DNA of 30,082 nucleotides from Trachelipus rathkii (lineage: Eukaryota > Arthropoda > Malacostraca > Isopoda > Trachelipodidae): positions 1-30,082 of the forward strand of contig JABUQX010088016.1 of NCBI GenBank assembly GCA_015478945.1, read 5' to 3'. The notes beneath the pieces were generated by a model, which was not told the origin of the DNA, did not search any database, and saw only the letters and a program-made list of their open reading frames with translations. Shown piece by piece: positions 9,063-21,668 of this stretch. Made by a program: the position numbers and the translations under genes. Numbering within the stretch: position 1 is the stretch's first letter; the number at the start of each line of letters is the position of its first letter.

Positions 9063-11480
9063 TATACTTGAACATTTAAATAGTGCTGGTTAAGACCGGA
9101 TTATAGCGTTCAGCAGTCCGCCGGTACTATTTTCTTTATTTTTCTTGTATAGTGTATGTTTTTTGATATTACTAGGTAGTGATTCTGGAGCTATTACGTT
9201 TAGAGTGTTATTATTTGATTAAATATATGTGCTAATTATTGAACAGCTTTGTGAAGTATATGGGAGTTGGAGACTGTAACCAGGGAGAGAGCGGTAAGCT
9301 TTATTCTTGGACAGGCAAGGTAGTAAGGATGAGGAAGTACGGGGGTGGAATCTACTATAAGATAATTAATGAATACGCGCAATGTGTTGCTTTCGTAACT
9401 GATGAAATGGATGTGAAAGAGTGTGTGGGGTAATCTACTTTGTAATCCTGGCATAACATGAGCAGTAATTGATGGTGGTTCTATGACGTAAGTAAATACC
9501 ATATTTTTGGGAAGGAGGTAATTGGGCAGGGTGGCGGATATCGTTATAACTATGAAAGCGAGTAAATCTGCAACATATGTGGGCTTACTTCGTTAGAAAT
9601 ATATTCAAGAATAGAGTGAGGTCAGTGAGTATGGGTCTATTATGAATATGATATTTGGAAGTTTATGTTTGTATAACAAAGCGTTTAAATTGGATGATGT
9701 AAATAGTTTCTCTAGTTCTTTCCTTAATTCTAGCAAATAGTCTACTCTTATTATAAAATAAAATCCTTTTCTATTAAGGAATTTTTGTTTTAAGGAAACT
9801 TATTATGGGAATTAGTTTATTGAATGTTTGTAGTGATTTAGATTTTATATTTGTTGGGTAATTTTTTATGCTATTTGAGTAGAGTACTATGTCGAGTGAT
9901 TTTAGGATTGATTAGTGAAGTAGCAAGGTGCATTTAGTAATGGTTGAGGGATTTATCATAATTTATTTATCTTGTCAACCAATGATTGAAAAAATGAGAG
10001 AGTAAAAAAATAAATATTGTAATTTTGGTATTTTATGTGATTTAGCAATAGGCCGTTTTATGACAGGATTAATAGAAAGCTCTGTGCAAGTGTATTTAGA
10101 TTGATATATAAATGGTGCTTTGGTGGTAGAGTTACTTCTGGATGGATTTCAAAAAGTAATGTAATTTGAGCCATATGGAAGCGTGTGTAAGAATATTAAT
10201 GTGGAGTCGAAAAGTGTTATTGGTTTATTATAATAGCTGAGTAAATCGACAGATGAATTTTGGTATATGGATAGTGGTTCATTATATCAAGATTAGAGGT
10301 TAGGGTGACAGGTGAAAGGTGTTAGACTAAGATAGATGAATATTGAAGAGCATAGTGGAAGGGTGCCTTACTTGCTATATTTTATTTTTGGTGGATTGAT
10401 TTGGTTTATTGTGAAGTGAATCTGAAAGAGTTTGCTTTGGAGAGGAATTGGTTTAGAAGAGGTTTGGCAGAGTTGGTATTATAAATTATATAAGGGAGAT
10501 TTTGATAAAGTATGTAGATAACATAAGGGTATGGTTAGTTAATAGAAGGAAGTCTATCGCTCGTGTGAAGTCAATTTGTTTAGATTTTGGATTTTGTTAT
10601 TGTTTTTGTTCAAATGTTAAATTATTTATAGTATTTATTTAATATTTTTGGAGATAAATCTGTGAAAAGGTAAGAAAAGGGAACGGATGCTTCAGAATGT
10701 AGTATAGTAAGAAAGTTGTGAATGGTAGAGATGTGACTGGTGCAAATTAAATCCTTGGTGGATGTAAGACTAAGTCTCTTGAGTGCGCTACGATTTTGCA
10801 ATAAGGGTATGTTGTTACCGTTCTTAATAATATTTAGTAGTGAACCTATGGTCCTGGATTATAAGACCATAGATCTAAAGTACAATGTTTCAGATGGACA
10901 ATTTAAGGGCGTGTGTAAATGATGAGAAGAATCTGATTAAAATGAGGAGTAAACACAATTAGTGGAGTTGCGATGGTGGTTGCAGAAATTGGCGTACAAT
11001 CAGAGAGAATATAATCGAGATAAGTACACTTGAGATGCGTTTGGTCTGTGGAAAGGATGGATGATAGTCGGTTGTTAAGTGGATGTATGCATAGCGGTGA
11101 GTGTGCTGGGAATAGGACAAAGAAAAAGAAAAAGTGGTTTGAGCCAGTAAAGGAATGCCTGCAAGGAGAGGAATGTTGAGTTTGGCAGATGATAGATGAA
11201 AGGTGCATAACAGGAGTGAATGGTGGAGTTTTGTGAGGGGTAATGGTTTTGTGGGCTTGCCAGGGGACTTAGACTTCACATTGACAGTCGTGATGGGTTG
11301 GTGGCATTCTCGTGAAGCCCTCAGGGGTTAATTTTTTCTGATTGCGACCGAGTTTCTCTACTGGGGGTATAATAGGGAGACTAAAAGGGGCTTTCTTTAT
11401 GACTTTGCATCATTTTTTTTCAAATACTTTTCTGTTCCCGGCTGTATGCTACCCTTCACCTCAACCTGGGGATAGGAGGA
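9063..11480. other. Strongly G-biased gene-free tract, part 1
   Basis: About 2.4 kb of non-repetitive sequence in which G far exceeds C on the plus strand: 35 G against 7 C in 10201-10320 and 17 against 2 in 10381-10440 by hand count. Short open frames occur (for example 9239-9433, 64 codons from a TTG, ending in VTDEMDVKECVG, and minus-strand frames at 10903-11279), but none shows a domain I know. Overlapping frames on both strands argue against coding. The bias may reflect transcription through the region, for instance an intron of a plus-strand gene, or some other strand-specific mutation process. Confidence 0.5.
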
Positions 11481-11496
11481 CAAGAATCTATATTAT

Positions 11497-11503
11497 CTAT
11501 ATA

Positions 11504-11577
<74 letters not shown>

Positions 11578-11610
11578 TAGTTATATATATATAATATATA
11601 TATATATAAG
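11497..11610. repeat. TA array
   Basis: Near-pure TA runs (about 11508-11576 and 11583-11608) broken by AATA and CTAG. The minus-strand Tyr-Ile open frame across it is an artefact. Confidence 0.88.
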
Positions 11611-13139
11611 TCCGGAGAGGCAAAAGCAGAAAGCCTCCTCCAATTCCACCCAGAGGGGTAAATTTCCCCAAATCAGATGCAATTCAACTCCGACATGCCT
11701 GACGTGTAACTGAATGTTTGAAGTGTTCCAAATCTAAATTAAAGGTCGAAATGCTCATAGGGCGTTTAAATGTTTAAATGATTGTATATATGAATGAACA
11801 TATCGGTAAGTGTGTGGTAAGAGAGATGGAGAGAGAAAGGAGGAAACTATGCCTTAACATGAGACACATGAGTATCCTTCCTCAATGGAAGATGTATATG
11901 ACTGGAGAGTTTAGTAAGAGTCTGTTTAGTCCGATTTGTAATATTTTGTCATCGATTAGGGGTTAACTGGTTATCATTGTATGTTTGGCGATCTGGGGAT
12001 GCGGTCGGTAGTCCGTCCAATTGTGGAGGGATCCTTGATGTAGCTGGATGATGGATATTTAGAATCTCTCTGTGACTCATCTCTTGTTTTTTAATTATAT
12101 ACCTCATCTAAAGATGAACTAGGAAGAGACGTAAGTTGAAGATCAGTAGCAGGAATGATGAGAATGGTATACATTTTCTCCACCAATGGAGATATGAGCC
12201 TGGTGTGAAGGGAATTGGTAGTTTTGAGAAGAGTAACACCATCCGCAACCCGCTTAATTATATTGAGAGTTATTAGCCTGGCTAAGACTCTGATACCAAA
12301 CTACAAGGGGTGAGAGAAAAAATGAGATTAACGCCTATCTATATGAGAGCCCAATCATTCAGAGAGACAATCCCTGGGCGGTGTATATATGGGCGCGGGC
12401 TAGTATCTTTGGAATTTTATATTAGGTTTTAGTTCCTTGTGACGAGAGTTAGCCATCTCGTAGAATTGTTGGTGGTGTGCCTGATGACCGATTTTCACGG
12501 GCTTCATTCATCTGTGGATCAGAGAACCTGGTGCTCACACTCACTGAAGATTGCCTTGATGAGAGGTATAATACTCGGAGAGTTATGTTTAAAATTGTCG
12601 CTTTGGGGAGTATAATGGGGGACCAAGTATTTTGATTAGACCTCTTTCTATAGGATGGGAGGACCACACCGAAAGATAGTTATTTTAAATAAAAATCATA
12701 GAATTTTATTATATTACGATTATTGTAGTTATTGATTATAGTCGAAGATCCATAGGTTAATTGTAGTTATGTTGTGGAAAGTCTTGATTAATTTAGGAAG
12801 AAAACTTGGACAGATTAGATACAAAGTGTGAAATCAAATATTAAGAATAAGAAGGAAATTTTGCATGGATTTTCTGTATATTATTGAGAAAAGAGCTAAC
12901 TATGTAGAAGTTGTAGTACGAGAAATAAAAAAAGATGGATAAAATATTAGCCTGAGTTGGACATTCTGTATGGGGTTTAAAATTGAGATAATTTACCTTT
13001 ATACAAGAATGCACTTATCAATCAAGAACGTATCATGCATAAAATTGATTATTAGCCTGCAAAATATATTTCTTATCAAACAAGCTTTTAAAACTTATAA
13101 TAACCTTTTCAATTTATAAATTAAATTGTTTATTAGCCC
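11611..13139. other. G-biased gene-free tract, part 2
   Basis: Sequence of normal complexity with scattered short open frames (plus 11778-11966, minus 12449-12667). The minus-strand frame reads ...RFSDPQMNEARENRSSG..., which has ordinary protein-like composition, but I cannot place it in a family and it lacks neighbouring exons or clear splice sites. Decayed transposon coding sequence is possible. Nothing firm can be annotated. Confidence 0.4.
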
Positions 13140-13209
13140 AATTATATAATATATATATTATTAATATTATAATATATATATATTAATATATATATATTAT
13201 ATATTATAA

Positions 13210-13240
<31 letters not shown>

Positions 13241-13472
13241 GTTATAAATATTATATATTAATATATATATATATTAATATTATATATATATATATATATA
13301 TATTATTAAAGTATAATTAATTAAATATATATAAATACAATATTTATATATATTAATTTTAATATATATATATTATAAAATTAATATATATATATTATAT
13401 ATATATATATTAATATATTATATATTATATTATATATATATTATTTATTATACTATTATATATATATAATCA
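13140..13472. repeat. TA-rich array block
   Basis: Interrupted TA runs with frequent TTAATA breaks and almost no G or C. Long runs lie at about 13217-13240 and 13282-13302. Confidence 0.87.
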
Positions 13473-13727
13473 TTTAATTACATCTTTCTTAAAGTAGGCA
13501 AAAAAAATAAATTAATGAAAAAGTTTAATAATAGTCATTATTGGATTAACTGAAGTGGAAATGAAAATAATTGGAATGAGATTTAATTGAGAAAGTCAAT
13601 AAAAAAAGTAAAGTTAAATATAAATCGATTCAACAAACATAGCAAATGTAACATATGTTACGAAACGTGAAAGATGAAGACGATGAAAGAAAGAAATTTT
13701 TGAAGTTATTAAAGTCATAGTATAAAA
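13473..13727. other. Gene-free interval
   Basis: A-rich sequence of mixed composition. Nothing is recognised. Confidence 0.5.
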
Positions 13728-13757
13728 GAGAGAGAGAGAGAGAGAGAGAGAAGAGAT
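13728..13757. repeat. GA microsatellite
   Basis: A pure GA run of more than 20 bases with an AA interruption near its right end. Confidence 0.9.
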
Positions 13758-13885
13758 AGATGAAAACTTGTAATAAAATACAATTATAAATATATATATA
13801 ATATAATTAAATTTAAAATATTTATAATATAATATAATATATTAGATATATATATTATTAATAATATTAATTATAATAATATATA

Positions 13886-14010
13886 GCCGTATTACTTCTT
13901 GCCCCCCTGCTAATTGTGAGGGGGGCCATCTAAAATCTAGCCTATATCCAGGAAAGCCGGCCTACGGCAACCTACTAGGGGCGGTTTCACAGGTCGGATG
14001 AGATAGAGGT
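13886..14010 (+). repeat. GC-rich dispersed repeat, copy 2 (3' part)
   Basis: This block follows a TA-rich run without transition. It aligns by eye with the 3' half of the copy at 21669-21915: GAGGGGGG (about 13918-13925), then TAT followed by CCAGGAAAGCCGG (about 13947-13960), a CGGC segment, then CCTACTAGGGGCGGTTTCAC (about 13971-13990), against CTCCGGAAGCCGG and CCTACCATCGGGCGGTCTAC in copy 3. The 5' half with the GGCTCGAGCC head is missing. Divergence is moderate and includes small indels. Confidence 0.55.
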
Positions 14011-14129
14011 TAATACATGAAAAGAATCAGGCATTATATAGTAGGGTGAGTAGGTGTGAGTGAGGTGAGGGGTGAGGTAGTGAATCTGAAGCTTAGGGCA
14101 CTCTATCAAATAATAGGAGGTGAGCTTAT

Positions 14130-14233
14130 GATATAGTATAGTATAGTATATAATTAATATAAGTATATATATATATGATATATAATATATAGTATATAAT
14201 CTATAATATATATATTATATAATATATTATAAT
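14130..14233. repeat. TATAG / TA array
   Basis: TATAG-type repeats (about 14136-14152) pass into TA runs. This block is the left flank of the duplicated segment at 14234. Confidence 0.75.
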
Positions 14234-14297
14234 GGCGTCCATTGTAACATAGAGTGCAACACATTCCAATTTTTTTTCATTTGTTGAGAAAAAACTA
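14234..14297 (+). repeat. Duplicated segment, copy A
   Basis: This segment contains CCATTGT, TAGAGTG, AACACATTC and a T-run followed by CATTTGTTGA. It matches copy B at 14415-14475 over about 60 bases. Differences are mostly single-base insertions, deletions and swaps (for example GTAACATAGAGTGCAAC against GTACATTAGAGTGACAAC). No coding content. Confidence 0.75.
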
Positions 14298-14414
14298 AAA
14301 TATATTATACTAATATATATATATTATATACTATCTATATATATATTATTTATATATATATATATATAATATATATATATATAATAATATATATAATTAT
14401 AGTATATATATATA
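14298..14414. repeat. TA array between the duplicated segments
   Basis: TA runs with TTAT and ATAA breaks separate the two copies. TA sequence also lies to the left of copy A, so the duplicated unit is probably segment plus TA array, about 180 bp. Confidence 0.8.
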
Positions 14415-14475
14415 TGCTGCCATTGTACATTAGAGTGACAACACATTCAAATTTTTTTCAATTGGTTGAAAACCT
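14415..14475 (+). repeat. Duplicated segment, copy B
   Basis: Direct copy of 14234-14297 at an offset of about 180 bases. See copy A for the shared landmarks. Confidence 0.75.
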
Positions 14476-16096
14476 CCATAATTGTTATATCCCTCTAGGT
14501 TATTGAGTGAATTCTTGCATATTAGGGGAAATGGGACAGTGTTCATGATCTAATCTTATGTTTTATTTATAGCAGGGTCTCGGGGTGAACCTACTGATCT
14601 GCAACCGGACCGAGGTTCATTTGGCTTCTTTATCTGTCAGCGAGTTCTCTTCTATTATATGAGGGAGAGTTTGGAGGTGAGAAGATAAATTTAATAAAGT
14701 TCATTAAATTGGGCGATATTTGAAGTAAGTATGTTAGTTAAGTGGAATTAGAATGTGAGTTCCATGGCCTATTGGGAAGGGGAGGGGGAGTATCTAACTA
14801 TCATAGTTTAGTACATGAAAATAATGCCCCTTCAGAGTGACTTCGAACATGAGGATTTTAGTCTTATTGTTCGAAGAGGGGGAAAATTAGAAGAAAGATA
14901 TTGTGAACATAAAAAGTTGGTTACGGGTCTTCTGTAAATTGGGTCCTACATCTCACAATGTGTTAGAATTGAGGGAGGACTAGTAAGTTTCATTCAATTG
15001 AATTAAAATTTGATTGGTGAGTGGTTTCTTAGTGGACACATGTGATTAATTCTAAAAGTAGCTGCGTTTGGAGATTTTGTAGTTTATTATTGTGTTTGAT
15101 GAAATATTAGGGAACCATGCTGGGAAGCGTAATTTAAATAGTTAGTTGCCTAAAGAATTGCATAAGATTAGTAAGTTAGTAGTGATATGTATTACCGTCG
15201 CTGCATTTGATTGATTGGGAAAAGGGTTCGTAAGGGTAATTTAGTTTTCGTTGATGTTAGTGGAAGTGATTTGTTGTTCAATATGGAGGGAAACGCAATG
15301 GAGTAGCGGATGTAAGTCTATGTAAAATTATTTGGGGTTTATGTGTATAATAATGGAGAGGGTTATAGAGTAATAAGTAATAATAGAGGAGGGGATTTGA
15401 ATATGATCGTCTAGTTGTAATAGTGATAGTATTAAAGAAGTAAGTAAGGAGAAACTACATTTTAAATGAAATATTTACAGCATTTATATTCTTAAAGAGT
15501 AAAAACTCATCGTTCATTGAAGATAGGAAAATAAGTGTATAGAACGTTTGTCGGTTTAGGTAGAAATTATAGAGGTAGTGATAAGAATCGATTTGAAATA
15601 CTATACATTAATTATATATTTAGGTAGGATAGTGGTATTTGTGAGGATATGGTATAGTGGTAGGTAATAATTCAGACACACAGTTGAAATACAAAGTTGA
15701 TATATATATAAATAAAAATGAGAAGAAATCGGCTCCTTGATGGAAGTACCGTTTTGTAATATATTACGGTGATAATTAAACCAGAGAGAATAAAAAGTAG
15801 GAAATGAAAGTCAAAAGTTTTAGCCACATTAGTAGTGATCAACACATTTCAATGTTACCCAAACAGATTGATACAATATAAATCTTTATTTCATTAGATG
15901 AAAATATTTGGGACAAAATATTGTGCCATGTTTTTTTGTCATTTCTAAAAGGAAAAGAGAACAATCGAAGATATGTTTTAGTCATGTGTAGAGACTTTGT
16001 GAGGACAGACGGACTTGCATTATTGGAGTTCTATTTGTTAGCTATTGACATATTGCTGGAGTGAAGGATTGTGCATATTTCTGAGTTTTTGAAGAG
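14476..16096. other. G-biased gene-free tract, part 3
   Basis: Normal-complexity sequence with persistent G over C on the plus strand (in 15301-15360 I count 18 G and 2 C). No open frame of useful length and no repeat or transposon motif is recognised. Confidence 0.5.
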
Positions 16097-16450
16097 ACCC
16101 GGCTTAAAATATGGGATATGAATGACCGGGTTTCACCTCACGCTAGAGCCAATACGTTATGTAGATTTGGAAGGAGGTACTACGGGGTGCGTTCTCGTCA
16201 CGTCACTGGCGGCGGTCGTTATTTCGAAATGACGCGTGGGCCGCACTGTTGTTGTCCACATCCTCGTGCCTGTACTGACCCCACGTGGCAGAAATCGAGC
16301 TTCTCTTATATTAAATAATTTATCCACTGAAAATTTTCATCTCGTTAAAGGGAGTTTGTTAATGACGTGGGGATGGGAACCTAAAATGTAAAGGCCAGAA
16401 AAAATGGTGATCCGCCATCGGGAACGAGCACAGGAGTGATCGTCTTTTGT
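16097..16450. other. CpG-dense block with a 66-codon open frame
   Basis: CpG is scarce in most of the window but occurs roughly every 12 bases between 16118 and 16318. An ATG-initiated plus-strand frame (16118-16318) encodes 66 residues rich in Arg, Cys and His, including RFGRRYYG and a CCCPHPRAC stretch. I recognise no family. The left edge carries an inverted repeat, ACCCGG (16097-16102) and CCGGGT (16126-16131). It could be a small exon, a promoter-associated CpG cluster, or another fragment of a GC-rich repeat. The open frame may simply follow from the high GC content. Confidence 0.3.
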
Positions 16451-18720
16451 TTTTTGGGGGTTGAATTTTAGGGATAATGATGACTGCCCAGTTTACTAAG
16501 TATTTCATGTACAAATGAGAAGTCTAAGCTGTCTACCTAAACATAAAGTAATTATTAAAAGAGCTTCTAAATTAAGGAGATAGATTGAGCGAGTCGTCAC
16601 AAAAGAATAATTTTGTATAGGTTTCAGTGGTGGCCAGTAATGAAAACCTTTGGCTGCAATCTTAGTTGAATTATCATGTGCAATGTGTGTTTATAATGGT
16701 TATCCGGATCCACCAATGTAAGTAATGTTAACTGTGATGGAGAAATGGGGTTGAAGCTATTTTTGAAGCCTTCAGTTTTTTTTTGTTTTCTGTATCACTG
16801 GGGTATGTTGGTTCTTGCCCGAGATCTTCCCCATTAGCCGAACTGTCTGATGTTGTTGCTGGAGAGAGGAAGTGTAGTTTTTAAGTAGAAGGACTCAGAT
16901 CGGTAGGAAACGAGGGCTCTTTTCGGAATGATTTAATCCTTTGATTACTCCATTTTTCAAAGTACTTCAATGGACAATAGTAAATTTCAACAAGATACGA
17001 TATATAAAATACAAGAATTATATATTATGTTAATAGATCATGTGGCTATGAAGAGACTTAAGGACTTTTCATTAATAGTTTTGTTTAAGAATATTGATTT
17101 GTTAAAGATCTGAGGGAAGGTTAATAAGAAAAAGAAGTTTAGGCCTTCGTCAGGAGCAATTTTACCGCTGAAAGTGGTAGAAAATCTTCTTTTGTTCACA
17201 GTGAAAGTTGGCATCAAAAATTGTGCTTCGGTATTAAAGGTTTGGGGTACAGATTAGGTAGATTTTCTGGTGTCGTGTAAAAATTGTAGAAAAAGATGTT
17301 TAATCATAACTATTATATTTAGTTATAGGTTTCCATTTCTGTCGGTGTGAAGCTGACAGACGAATATGTAAAACAGGATGCTATTGATTCGAGCTCTGAT
17401 TAAAATTATACTGTGTAGTTAAACAATTTAAAAAACACGTAAGACATAGATATCGCCTTAATATCTAGTACAATTCGAGTGATCCTTACCGCCAGTTTCC
17501 TTTTGTAGTTGGTGCATGTAATAGAGAGTTAACCGTTATTATTTTGGAGTGGGCGAGGTTTGGAACTGATGTGGGTCTAGAAGAATTTTACAGAGGAAAC
17601 TACAAATATAAGGCAGTCTCGACTTCGTGAAACATAAAATAGGTTTCAAAAGTAAGTGGACAATAGACTAAAAGAGGTAGGTGAACAAATGTGACTCTGG
17701 GAAGTGTAACTTTTTTTTGTATTATAGTTTTATGGCTAGTGAGAAGAGGATATTCCGGTTGGGGAAGGTTGAATAATAATGTCACAGCGTGATATTTAGG
17801 GAATTTATCTAGTTAGTTGACACGGATATGCACTATAACTCACCGTGAGGTGCAAGATGACAAGGAGGAGTAATGTGTGGACCGGTGAAAAATGGCAGGT
17901 TGGAGCAAGACTTAAATAGCCTCCCTCCGAGTATGAAATCATGGTCTAGACTAATTGATATCTATACGGTGTACGGGGAAGGAATTTTTAGAGAGTGTAA
18001 AACCCGAGGAGTGGTTGGCGATGCATTGGGGTGGCGAACATTATGAAGATTAAATGATTAAAAGAATTATTAGAATAGTATATGGTACCTAATATTTTGT
18101 ATATTGGAACAGGAATGTGGGATTTTTTTATTAGGTTTTAGTTTTTGGTATAAAGCAGTGATATGGCGGGCGCGGTTTGTGTGTGTAAATGACTAATGTT
18201 ATTTACTATGATTAAGTTATTTAGGTAAAAGGTAAGTAGTGTTGTGAGGTTAGGCAGGGGGAGTAGCAATTATATGCAGTATAATCCTGAGTTAAAATAA
18301 AAAGTATTGGGGAGATGGTGATGATATTTATATATTATGGGGAACGTGAGAGAAGTCTCTTTAGAATTAGAATGGCTTATAGGTGAATATTAGTTTATTT
18401 TAAGGAAGTGGTTTGAAGTTTCTATAGATTATTATCGATTTAAGTAGTACCATTGATATTAATATGTATGTAATACTTGAATAGTTAGGGTGAGTATAGT
18501 TTATGGGAGTAGGTAGGGTTATATGAATACTAAAGGGGAGGTTTGACCAATTGGGCAGAATTAGCCTATCATTTGTAATCTCTATAGGAGTTTTGACATC
18601 GAAAGGAGATGACGGGGCTATGTTGAGTATAGTTCATCCTACCCATGAGATTTTATACATTGACTGCATCGTATAAAGTTAGTCCTAAAATTTAGTCTGT
18701 GTTTGGCATCATATGGGGCA
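16451..18720. other. G-biased gene-free tract, part 4
   Basis: Continuation of the G-rich, C-poor plus strand (18 G and 5 C in 18241-18300). Short open frames such as minus 17600-17785 show no motif. No RNA gene or repeat is identified. Confidence 0.5.
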
Positions 18721-19218
18721 ATACAGAACATCTTCACATAGGTGTGTACCTGCAGATTTTACATCGTGAATGACTTCACTCCAGACTCACACCCGAGATG
18801 GATAAATAATAAGTTGCTCCCATCAGCCAAAAGTGATGAAAGAAGAGAGACTAATGCAAGAAATCAAGTACAACTAGAAATTCTAGTCGTGAGATATTTT
18901 TGTTTTAAAGTAACACAATTATGTACACGGTGTTAGAAAAAAAAACCAAAAGAATCTACTTCTGCTCTTGTTGTACCTCGGTCGTCCGTCGTCCGGGATC
19001 TGTCGACAAATGCCCTGCTCTGGGTGGAGTGGTAATAGTTGAGGTCTACGTCTGCTGTCAATGTAACTTTCTAGCATCTTGTCTCCAAGTAATTGGTTAG
19101 CATTGATGCTAGCTTCTTTCTTTCAGTAACTGTATAGATTTAGTATTTTTTTTCTCCGGTATTCTGATGTGAGTGCTAGGTGTGCATTATTTTTCAGTGT
19201 TCCGAATATTATTCGATG
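18721..19218. other. Balanced-composition interval before the skew switch
   Basis: A 64-codon plus-strand frame (18742-18936) follows a pyrimidine-poor ACCTGCAG that only weakly resembles a splice acceptor. Its product (with DFTPDSHPRWINN) is not recognised. A CpG-containing patch (18978-19012) includes GTCGTCCGTCGTCCGG. G and C are about equal here, between the G-rich block to the left and the C-rich block to the right. No gene is called. Confidence 0.35.
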
Positions 19219-19274
19219 TATTATTATTATTATTAATTATTATTATTATTATTATTATTATTTATTATTTATTA
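19219..19274. repeat. ATT trinucleotide array
   Basis: TTA/ATT repeats with two phase breaks (TTAATTATT and TTTATT). ATT-type arrays are also seen at 29637-29788. The array sits at the point where plus-strand G excess gives way to C excess. Confidence 0.88.
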
Positions 19275-20390
19275 GCTTATTGACGACACCACATACATTT
19301 TAAATTTATTACCGAAAACTAATTATATTATAATATTATTATTTATTTATATATAATTATTTATATTAGTTAGTATTATTTTAATATTTCATAATTTATA
19401 TGTATTTATAATTAATAATTAATCTATTAAGAAGACACGTGATGATGACTAATAATAACTTATGTGTACGCTGTTCCTATACAATATCAGCCCAAATGAC
19501 ATTTTTCCTAAATTAAGAATCTTAAAAAAGTCTCTTTACAGGTAGCGTATATCCAGTAGTCTAATGATCCGATCGTGAGTTTTACCCTATGACCTAGACC
19601 TTATGAACCTAAGATATAGATTATTAATTTTCACAGTATAAATCTATGACACACCTAGTGTTATTCCTTAAGCTTCCTACACTTACTTTATCCATTATAC
19701 CCTATCCCTTTTCAATTCTATCACACTCTAGTAAAAGTTCTGTTAGTCAGAGAGAGGTTCACCCTGACTGATAGAGACGCAGAAGTTTCCATCTGGCTCT
19801 GCGTGGTACGTCACCTTGACCTAAATCTAAGATATTGTGCCTACTTCGTCATCCTCTCTCTCTCGTCGTCATATAAACCCTCATTAAGACCGAATAGCTT
19901 ATTGAGGTATTTGTTTAAGTTATTTACCTAGGAACTTGAGAGATCCATCAGTACTATAGTATATTAATAAATTTATAAACTTATTCTATTTACCAATATG
20001 GTTATTTAAAAATTAGTAATTGAAGTTTTTTCACTGACATTTGAGTTTATATTATTTTAATGAGAGTTTTTTTGTTTAGCTATATATTTAAATATTAACT
20101 TTCAAATAAATCATAACCATATTCAAATTTATTTTCACGTTCGTTATAGTAGGTAGGATCACTGTTTAAAATTACCGTTCAGTAATTAAAACTATACATC
20201 GAATCTGAACATAAATTCGAAATTTTTATTCTCACAACTAAATTTCGAGGTAACTCGATATTATAAGAACAAAGTACGTAAATAATATCAAAGTAAAATA
20301 AAATAAATTTGTATATTCAATTCACGATAAACATACAATGAAAAATAAATAGTACAAATTAATTTCACAACAAATTACGAATATATATAT
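19275..20390. other. C-biased gene-free tract
   Basis: After an AT-rich lead (19275-19430) the sequence becomes C-rich and G-poor on the plus strand, especially 19600-19740, where C greatly outnumbers G. Stops occur in every frame. No gene, RNA or mobile-element signal is recognised. Confidence 0.5.
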
Positions 20391-21060
20391 TAAATATATA
20401 TACACAATACGAAAATATATAATATATTATATAATATATATGTATATAATGGATTAGATATTATATAAATTGAGGTATTATTAACGTGATGCGACAATAA
20501 CTATATAGTCATCAATCCAATATCTCCAAAAATCAATACAATTAGTGACTACATCAAGGCAATATAGTATTAACGGTATAAGTTAACAATATTGCTGGCA
20601 TAATAATGCTACTGTTAATCTAAATAACCAATTTAGAGGAGCGAGTAAATAATTGTTTAAATAAAAATATATTAATAATTATACTATATATAATATAATA
20701 TAATAATAATATATTAATTATAACTATATAATAAATATATATAATAATGAGATATTAATATATATATAATATCTAATAATTATTTATATAAATAAATATT
20801 ATAATAAATGCGTGATATTATTAATAATTAATTAATAATATATTATAATATATAAGAATATTGATGAAAAGTATATATTATATATATATATTATATATAT
20901 ATTATATAATATATATATAGTATAAATAATATAATATTATATTATATATTAATATAATAGTATAATAATTAATAATATTAATATATATATAATAGTATTA
21001 TAAAATATAATATACTTAATCATATATATATAATATTATATATAGATATTAATATTAATG
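20391..21060. repeat. TA-rich block
   Basis: Short TA runs separated by TAATAA, TTAATA and small unique patches (for example 20470-20660). Almost no G or C after 20660. Confidence 0.8.
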
Positions 21061-21078
21061 GTAACTACTTGGTTACGA

Positions 21079-21187
21079 CAAAAAGCGACCACATCACACA
21101 TATGTTAAAGTGAGCATACCAAAAAGCGTATTCCATTATAGGGTATATCATAAAAAAATTCATTTTAAGTCTAGGGTATATTATAAG
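21079..21187 (+). repeat. Small interleaved direct repeats
   Basis: CAAAAAGCG occurs at 21079-21087 and 21120-21128. TAGGGTATATNATAA occurs at about 21139-21153 and 21172-21186, differing by one base. They may be remnants of a short tandem duplication. No coding content; a 72-codon AT-rich frame that follows (21190-21408) is not considered a gene. Confidence 0.5.
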
Positions 21188-21668
21188 CTGTGAAGTATAT
21201 AAAGTTTAAGTTATTATTTTTATGTAAATATATATGGTTATATATGGGTAAGGAGGGCCTTAATTGGCAAACTTTGTATACTTACTTCTACACACTAAAA
21301 GTAAATTTTTCTAATGGACCTAAAGTTAATTCTAACTTAATCTTTTTTGAACTTATAAATTTTTTTGGAACATTTATCACGAATAATTTTTTGATCACAC
21401 TTCAATAATGATGTGTGGGGTTATGCAGCTGAGCGTCCTACATGATTACCTTTTTAAGATATACTAGATAACCTATTTTAATTGGATTTACATTCATGTA
21501 ATATATAATATAAATATATTGATATTAATAATACATATTATATAAGAAATTTGAAAAAAAATGTCTAAGTCTTAATTAATATTTGCTTTTATTTTTTTAA
21601 AGCCCATGTCAATTTTCGTGAGAAAAACTAAACACCAATTATATATATAATACCAAGGGTTATTATTT
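21188..21668. other. Gene-free interval
   Basis: AT-rich mixed sequence with an open frame that owes its length to A/T codons (Lys, Asn, Phe, Leu). Nothing else is recognised. Confidence 0.5.

Noticed and set aside
9239..9433. 64-codon plus-strand frame in the G-biased tract
   Set aside because: It starts from TTG, has no recognisable motif or splice context, and is overlapped by a longer open frame on the opposite strand.
10261..10330. TTAGGGTGA and similar G-rich words as telomeric repeats
   Set aside because: Only isolated occurrences, with no tandem TTAGG or TTAGGG array; explained by the local G bias.
18720..18936. ACCTGCAG followed by an open frame as a splice acceptor plus exon
   Set aside because: The polypyrimidine tract is poor, no partner exon is recognised and the translated product matches no known domain.
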